In this document: positions 59,411 through 64,000 of the stretch, piece by piece
Position numbering within the stretch: the first letter of the stretch is position 1
Layout: every line of letters begins with the position of its first letter
NCBI GenBank assembly: GCA_015472025.1
Contig: BNHL01000001.1
Location: 806,001-870,000, forward strand
Direction: 5' to 3'
Length of the DNA: 64,000 nucleotides
From: Cytophagales bacterium WSM2-2
GTDB taxonomy: Bacteria; Bacteroidota; Bacteroidia; Cytophagales; Cyclobacteriaceae
The notes under the pieces: model-generated
Told to the model about the DNA's origin: nothing
The model's input: the letters and a program-made list of their open reading frames with translations, nothing else
Databases searched by the model: none
Position numbers and translations under genes: made by a program

Positions 59411-60937
59411 TCATTCCCATTCGATCGTTGCCGGAGGTTTAGAACTAATATCGTACACGACACGATTAATGCCCTTTACTTTATTAATGATATCCGAAGA
59501 AACTTCACTGAGAAATTCATGTGGCAAATGTGACCAGTCTGCCGTCATCCCATCCACGCTCATCACTGCTCGCAATGCCACAACTTGTTCATAAGTACGC
59601 TCATCACCCATCACTCCTACTGTGTAAATCGGAAGCAGAACGGCCCCAGCTTGCCATACTTTCTCATATAGTCCGTGCTTACGCAAAGCTGATACATAAA
59701 TCTGATCGGCTGACTGGAGAATCCTGACTTTGTCTGCGCTCACTTCGCCAAGAATCCGAATTCCCAAGCCCGGGCCAGGGAAAGGATGGCGCCCCAAAAT
59801 TGCCGGATCAATTTGCAAGGTCTTACCCACCAAACGAACTTCATCTTTAAATAAGGTATTCAGTGGCTCTACCACTTTCAATTTCATTTTTGCCGGAAGA
59901 CCTCCAACGTTATGGTGTGACTTAATCGTTGCGGATGGACCTTTAATTGACACTGATTCGATCACATCCGGATAGATTGTCCCCTGGCCCAGCCACTTCA
60001 CTTCCGAGATACGGTGTGACTCTTCGTCAAACACATCGATAAAGACTTTGCCAATTGCTTTGCGTTTAGCTTCCGGATCGGAAAGGCCTTTCAAGGCTGT
60101 ATAAAATTTTTCTTTTGCGTCAACGCCTTTGATATTCAAGCCCATTCCTTCATAAGACTTCAACACTTGCTCGAATTCATCTTTACGAAGAAGTCCATTA
60201 TCAACAAAAATGCAATAAAGGTTTTTGCCAATAGCCTTGTGTACGAGTGCTGCTGCTACTGTAGAGTCAACGCCTCCCGAAAGCGCCATCACCACCTTGT
60301 CATTGCCTAACTTGCTTTTCAGATCGGCTACAGTCGTTTCAACAAATTGATCGGGTGTCCAGTCTTGCGCGCAACCGCAGATGTGTACTGTAAAATTTCT
60401 CAGAAGATTTTTCCCTTCGAGCGTATGCGTTACTTCCGGATGAAACTGAATGCCATAAATTCTTTCATCCTTTAATTTGTAAGCAGCGATTTTCACTGAA
60501 GCCGTGCTGGCTGTCACCTCGAAATTGGAAGGCACAGACATGATCGTGTCCGCATGCGACATCCACACCTGTGAGTCGATGGAAATCTCCTTGAGCAATT
60601 CATTATGGTGATCTACAGTAGACAGTCGCGCGCGACCGTATTCCCGATGTTGTGATGGCTGCACCGTGCCCCCGCTTTTATGGGCAATGAGTTGCGCTCC
60701 ATAGCAAACGCCAAGTACCGGCACCCCCCCGAATTGCTTCAAGTCAACATCCGGGGCCCCCTCTTCCCTTACGGAACATGGACTTCCGGAGAGAATTACG
60801 CCCTTGATTCCGGGATGAATTGGCGGAATGTGGTTAAATGGGTGGATTTCGCAATAAATATTCAGTTCGCGAACCCTGCGAGCGATCAACTGAGTAAACT
60901 GAGATCCGAAATCGAGGATGAGTATTTGCTCTGGCAT
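59411..60937 (-). CDS. guaA: GMP synthase (glutamine-hydrolysing)
   Basis: This 508-residue enzyme amidates XMP to GMP. The glutaminase domain has [19 protein letters not shown], the nucleophile Cys in [15 protein letters not shown] (about 78-92) and the FHPEVTHT triad part; the ATP pyrophosphatase domain has [19 protein letters not shown] (about 222-240); the C-terminal dimerisation domain ends [20 protein letters not shown] 60937 is chosen over TTG 60943. The exact box TATTTTTG ends 3 bases before the ATG. Confidence 0.97.
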   Translation of the reverse strand: MPEQILILDFGSQFTQLIARRVRELNIYCEIHPFNHIPPIHPGIKGVILSGSPCSVREEGAPDVDLKQFGGVPVLGVCYGAQLIAHKSGGTVQPSQHREYGRARLSTVDHHNELLKEISIDSQVWMSHADTIMSVPSNFEVTASTASVKIAAYKLKDERIYGIQFHPEVTHTLEGKNLLRNFTVHICGCAQDWTPDQFVETTVADLKSKLGNDKVVMALSGGVDSTVAAALVHKAIGKNLYCIFVDNGLLRKDEFEQVLKSYEGMGLNIKGVDAKEKFYTALKGLSDPEAKRKAIGKVFIDVFDEESHRISEVKWLGQGTIYPDVIESVSIKGPSATIKSHHNVGGLPAKMKLKVVEPLNTLFKDEVRLVGKTLQIDPAILGRHPFPGPGLGIRILGEVSADKVRILQSADQIYVSALRKHGLYEKVWQAGAVLLPIYTVGVMGDERTYEQVVALRAVMSVDGMTADWSHLPHEFLSEVSSDIINKVKGINRVVYDISSKPPATIEWE

Positions 60938-60940
60938 TCG

Positions 60941-60948
60941 CAAAAATA
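60941..60948 (-). promoter_or_regulatory. Promoter -7 box of guaA
   Basis: On the minus strand TATTTTTG is an exact TAnnTTTG box, 3 bases before the guaA ATG. A TTG at 60974-60972 lies 23 bases upstream, at the limit of usual spacing. Leaderless transcription is predicted. Confidence 0.5.
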
Positions 60949-60974
60949 AAAGGTTCCAGAGAACAAATAACCAA

Positions 60975-61679
60975 TTAGCGGGCCATTTTCACAATTCCTA
61001 TCTGGAATCCCATATTTATGAAGCTGGAGTAGTTGTCGGTAGCTGGAGTTATGAAATTGTTGCTCACCAGGTTGGCACTATTGGAAGCATAGTCGAAGTG
61101 GGCAGCGGCTTTTATCCGCCACTTGGCGTCCTCTTTAAAGGCGAAAATGACCCCGACTTCCGGACGGACTTGTACGCCCCAACTACTGACTGACTCGCCA
61201 TATATGTTATAGTACTGGCTGAATTTCGTGCTGGTCGCCCCTACCCCCAGACCTCCGTATGGTACAACTCGCTTGTCCATTGAAGCGAAAAAGTAATCGA
61301 TATTGAAGGTAAAGCTGTTATTGTATGAGTAATTATAGAGTTCTGCGCTGATGGTTTGGGTACCATAGGTATAAGTACGATAAGGAACGTGCGTTTTGTA
61401 AACTGTCCAGGTGTATTCGCCACCGATCCAAAGCCGGTCAATACTGTTCAGCTGTTTTCTAAATCCGAGTTTAAAGCCCAATGAACTGGCGTCATTGATG
61501 TAACCAGGATTAGACCGCGGCACATTATTATCCCACGTGAAGTAAAAAAAATGGTCGCGCAAACTCCCCGATTTCGTGACTACATTTTTGTCTGGGTTCT
61601 TGGTGCGGTCAAAGTAGTATTGCGCTTTTGCTGTAATGCTGCACAAAAACAGGCTCAATATGAAAAAGGTCAGCTTCAT
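60975..61679 (-). CDS. Outer membrane barrel-like protein
   Basis: This 234-residue protein has a signal peptide (to ITAKAQ, about 19) and alternating aromatic strands: [52 protein letters not shown] and a last strand [16 protein letters not shown]. This fits an eight- to ten-stranded small barrel. No family was recognised. It is the third gene of a unit with the DUF4136 lipoprotein (6 bases upstream) and the Tyr/Asn-rich protein. It precedes guaA by 37 bases, a gap containing the guaA promoter. Confidence 0.65.
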   Translation of the reverse strand: MKLTFFILSLFLCSITAKAQYYFDRTKNPDKNVVTKSGSLRDHFFYFTWDNNVPRSNPGYINDASSLGFKLGFRKQLNSIDRLWIGGEYTWTVYKTHVPYRTYTYGTQTISAELYNYSYNNSFTFNIDYFFASMDKRVVPYGGLGVGATSTKFSQYYNIYGESVSSWGVQVRPEVGVIFAFKEDAKWRIKAAAHFDYASNSANLVSNNFITPATDNYSSFINMGFQIGIVKMAR

Positions 61680-61685
61680 GAATCT

Positions 61686-62321
61686 CTATTTTTGGATATA
61701 AGAAGATTGAGCAAAGGCCTGGTCGATGGCATCGGTGGTAAGATCGCCAAGGTCTTGTGGGGATACTAAATCGCCGATGTCAGTAGTCCAAAGGAGCTTA
61801 GGTTTTCCATTGACCTTATTTTTCATATCAAAAATCTGGATGTACAAATCTGCCTGATCAGAGACACTGACCGAGGGATAGTATCCACCATAACCATACC
61901 CGTATCCGTACCCATAACCATAAGGGTAATAAGTGTAGCTCTGTTGAACACTATAATTTTCAATGATCACAACATATACTTTCAAATCTGGATTTTGCTT
62001 GGAGTATAATTTAGTATAACCCCCGCCATCCATGTGAGATTTTATCACTGTTGTAATAATGGAAGGATAGATACCCAGGAGGTTATTATTTCCATTACAA
62101 CTTACACATTGAAGGGTATCTCGAGGGTCATCGTCAGCACTGTTAAAGTAGCTCAGGGTATCCATCGAAAGAGAATAGGTGTTGTACTGCGTGTAGTTTG
62201 TGGTTGGATCCTGATTTACCGTACTAACCACAAGTTTTTTCACAAGGTCAGTCATGTTTGGTTTAGGTTGACAGCCCAACAGAATCAAACCACCCAAGAG
62301 GAAAAAAAATAGCTTTCTCAT
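61686..62321 (-). CDS. DUF4136-like lipoprotein with Tyr-Gly repeat insert
   Basis: This 211-residue lipoprotein (lipobox GGLILLGCQPK, Cys about 16) has the DUF4136 pattern: a strand with NYTQYNTYSLSMDTLSY, YVVIIEN, then DLYIQIFDMKNKVNGKPKLLW. Its end, DLGDLTTDAIDQAFAQSSYI, fits the family. A low-complexity insert YPYGYGYGYGYGYGGYYPS (about 133-151) sits between two conserved strands. The gene is 25 bases after the Tyr/Asn-rich surface protein and 6 bases before the barrel gene. Function is unknown. Confidence 0.75.
   Translation of the reverse strand: MRKLFFFLLGGLILLGCQPKPNMTDLVKKLVVSTVNQDPTTNYTQYNTYSLSMDTLSYFNSADDDPRDTLQCVSCNGNNNLLGIYPSIITTVIKSHMDGGGYTKLYSKQNPDLKVYVVIIENYSVQQSYTYYPYGYGYGYGYGYGGYYPSVSVSDQADLYIQIFDMKNKVNGKPKLLWTTDIGDLVSPQDLGDLTTDAIDQAFAQSSYIQK
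61889..61930. repeat. Hexanucleotide tandem repeat coding Tyr-Gly dipeptides
   Basis: Five near-identical 6-base units of form TAnCCn (plus strand) within the DUF4136 gene encode the repeated Tyr-Gly dipeptide. Because units are multiples of three bases, copy-number change would not shift frame. Confidence 0.7.
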
Positions 62322-62346
62322 TATGTAAAGTTAAATGATCTTTTGT

Positions 62347-63741
62347 TTACCGTCTGCCGTGGCCACCGCCTCCAAATCGTGCTCCACCTCCCGTATGTCC
62401 TCCAACGTTACCCCAGCTTTGCTGATGAAATTGCGTTGCATGAAAGCGCGAGTAAGATTGATGATTAATGTTGGGTTGATTAATAGAGTTTCGAAAAGCA
62501 TTGCTGCGGATCAAATTTGAACTGCGGTTGCCCCCGTTCGACTGGTGATTGACGGTTACATTATTCCTGGTTCTGCGAGTAACCCGGGTATCAGTCCTCG
62601 TAACATTTGTGGTATTAATCCTTGTGAAATGACGATTCACTGAGGTATTAAAACCGCGATAGATGTTGACATTATTCACGAAAGTGCGGTGTACATTGTA
62701 ATAGTTGTTACAGTAGCTGTAGAAGCGAGGATATCTGCGATAGCCAAAGTTGAAGAACCATCCCGAGTATGCGCGCGAAGGTAATCCTGTCACCACTACA
62801 CTTCCTCTGGTACCAAAATAAAACCCGGTGTAGTAATAGAGTGGACGCGGATACCACATCGGTGCTACGTACCAATAAGGATATCCAAACCAATACGGAT
62901 AAGGATTGGGGCTGTAGTTCGTGCTATAATAATTATTTACAACAGGAGCTTGTGACTGTTGTACGGAGTCAGGAACATTCCCCGAATAACTGTCAGCGAA
63001 TTCCTGTGCTGACTGTTTCATTTCCTGCTGCATTTTCGGATCACTTTCCACTTGCTTTTTGTAATCGGCCAAATCCTTTTGGCTTTGCGTGTTGATCTGA
63101 GCACTCGCGGCATCCAATTTCGACTTTGTGCCCTGCGGATCGCTCTTGTACATTTCACCTAAACTCACCACCAGATCAATCCGGTCTGTGAGCAAGCTCA
63201 TCACTTCAGGCATACTTATGACTTTCTTGAAGTCGGCTTGTGCATCAGCAGGTAAATCCTCCGTAATTTTTTTAACAGCCTCTTGTGATGACTGATACGT
63301 TTTATCCATTGATGCTAAATCAGTCAGATGCATCGGGTAAAGAAAATTAACAGCGTCAACTACTTCTTGTGGATAATTGGCAAGCATCGGTTTCACTTGC
63401 TCAAGCGTTTTCGGCGGGCCATCCACTAATTGATGTACCAAATCCGGATAACGGCCAATCTCATAATACTTTGCCTGCTCTTCCCGCGAATAGTTTGCTA
63501 CCATGTCCTGAAACGACTGACTGGTGCGCGACTGAATACGTTCAATCTTTACAATCTTCTGTGAGTACTGTGACACGTTCAGAATAGCATCCCTCACATC
63601 GGGGGGGTATGGAGCGATGGAAGAAATAATATCTTCATCATCTTTCTTTAAGCTATCCTGGTACGATTGAGAAAAACAGAAAATAAACGAGCTAAGAAAC
63701 AAACCAGGAAGCGAGATCCTGGTTATTATTTGCGTTTTCAT
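62347..63741 (-). CDS. Secreted Tyr/Asn/Arg-rich protein with Gly-His tail
   Basis: This 464-residue protein has a signal peptide (to FCFSQ, about 25). A helical domain (about 30-250) contains IAPYPPDVRDAILNVSQYSQ and RYPDLVHQLVDGPPKTLEQV, weakly like DUF3300. A Tyr/Pro/Trp-rich stretch (PYPYWFGYPYWYVAP, about 278-292) follows, then an Asn/Thr/Arg-rich low-complexity region and a C-terminal Gly-His-rich tail (GGHTGGGARFGGGGHGRR). The composition suggests a surface or matrix protein. It is the first gene of a three-gene unit with DUF4136 and barrel genes. Function is unknown. Confidence 0.65.
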   Translation of the reverse strand: MKTQIITRISLPGLFLSSFIFCFSQSYQDSLKKDDEDIISSIAPYPPDVRDAILNVSQYSQKIVKIERIQSRTSQSFQDMVANYSREEQAKYYEIGRYPDLVHQLVDGPPKTLEQVKPMLANYPQEVVDAVNFLYPMHLTDLASMDKTYQSSQEAVKKITEDLPADAQADFKKVISMPEVMSLLTDRIDLVVSLGEMYKSDPQGTKSKLDAASAQINTQSQKDLADYKKQVESDPKMQQEMKQSAQEFADSYSGNVPDSVQQSQAPVVNNYYSTNYSPNPYPYWFGYPYWYVAPMWYPRPLYYYTGFYFGTRGSVVVTGLPSRAYSGWFFNFGYRRYPRFYSYCNNYYNVHRTFVNNVNIYRGFNTSVNRHFTRINTTNVTRTDTRVTRRTRNNVTVNHQSNGGNRSSNLIRSNAFRNSINQPNINHQSYSRFHATQFHQQSWGNVGGHTGGGARFGGGGHGRR

Positions 63742-63831
63742 AGTGATTTAATGCGTTTTCTTGCATTACTCCTTAGACACTACAACGCTTGCAAAAGTTT
63801 AATTGTTGTTTCGGCTCATTCCGTTTGTCGG

Positions 63832-64000
63832 CTAGAGCGTGTGTCTGACGCTTGCCGCAGCTCTGTTTGCTTTTGCGCGCGCTTCTTCAATAGAGGCTGC
63901 TTTCGCCAATGCTACTCCCATCCTTCGTTCTCCATTAACTTCAGGTTTACCGAACAACCGAATTTGCGTGTCGGGCTCTGTCAATGCATTTTCAAGTCCG
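63832..64000 (-). CDS. purT: Formate-dependent GAR transformylase PurT, C-terminal end
   Basis: The last 55 codons of a gene that continues beyond the window. The translation reads [20 protein letters not shown], then [20 protein letters not shown] and [15 protein letters not shown] before [22 protein letters not shown] and RRMGVALA are the typical end of PurT, which makes formyl-GAR in purine synthesis using formate and ATP. The ATP-grasp core is outside the window. Confidence 0.9.
   Translation of the reverse strand, partial: GLENALTEPDTQIRLFGKPEVNGERRMGVALAKAASIEEARAKANRAAASVRHTL

Noticed and set aside
1-64000. CRISPR arrays, tRNA or rRNA genes, insertion sequences, prophage or toxin-antitoxin genes
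   Set aside because: None was found on reading both strands; no spaced direct repeats, transposase, integrase or tRNA cloverleaf was recognised.

Overview
The window is chromosomal DNA from a member of the Bacteroidota, most likely of the order Cytophagales. The evidence is the family content (TonB-dependent receptor with DUF4249 lipoproteins, the DUF4295 mini-gene after ribosomal genes L28 and L33, BshC of bacillithiol synthesis, an exported protein built from an MG2-type domain and a receptor plug, fused B12-dependent mutase IcmF), the many Sec and lipoprotein signal peptides, and the promoter boxes of form TAnnTTTG. Shine-Dalgarno sequences are weak and AT-rich. I cannot name the species from sequence alone. 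No rRNA, tRNA, insertion sequence, phage gene or CRISPR array was seen. Genes are dense and no gap exceeds 300 bases.

Layout. 1-4.1 kb: the start of a DsrE-like exported protein, an extradiol dioxygenase (YgiD type), a fatty acid desaturase, a lipid A type acyltransferase and AlkA. 4.2-5.1 kb: a 2-oxoglutarate/Fe oxygenase and a mini Ada zinc domain, which with divergent alkA form a probable alkylation repair locus. 5.2-9.0 kb: a MacB/FtsX-type ABC permease behind a sigma-54-like promoter, then a lipoprotein and a beta-barrel pair. 9.0-12.9 kb, minus strand: a repeat-rich lipoprotein, an exported caspase-Sel1 protein and two paralogous lipoproteins. 13.2-23.1 kb, minus strand: a housekeeping and envelope run (SuhB, RsmI, pterin dehydratase, DUF493, PpiD, CNNM/CorC protein, a 51-residue membrane protein, LptC, TPR protein, outer membrane protein, CoaX). 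23.2-29.0 kb: AnmK, a glutamate dehydrogenase family enzyme, a lipoprotein, PyrB, PyrR and one unknown protein. 29.3-35.8 kb: L28, L33, DUF4295, FtsY, two small envelope proteins, RimO, BshC and 5-formyltetrahydrofolate cyclo-ligase. 35.8-43.0 kb, minus strand: a TonB-dependent receptor operon with two DUF4249 lipoproteins and an MG2-plug protein. 43.0-48.7 kb: agmatine deiminase, DUF2911, HrpB and a Tat-exported aminotransferase-fold enzyme. 48.8-53.2 kb: MaoC-like hydratase, a lone receiver domain and IcmF. 53.3-63.7 kb, minus strand: GuaA, a periplasmic-binding-fold protein, HutI, Apt, a LON-domain protein and several outer membrane or surface proteins. The window ends in the 3' part of purT.

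The most unusual signals are: (1) the receptor/DUF4249/MG2-plug operon, whose two lipoproteins share an exactly spaced Cys cluster; (2) the caspase-Sel1/lipoprotein operon, with strong palindromes upstream of its promoter; (3) the alkylation locus, whose Ada-like domain keeps three of four zinc cysteines; (4) a 22-bp near-palindrome lying on the sigma-54-like promoter of the ABC permease; and (5) a recurring arrangement in which the promoter box ends only 3-8 bases before the start codon, predicting leaderless or nearly leaderless mRNAs. Nothing here proves a new defence or mobile system. All functions are inferred from reading the sequence; no database search was run.
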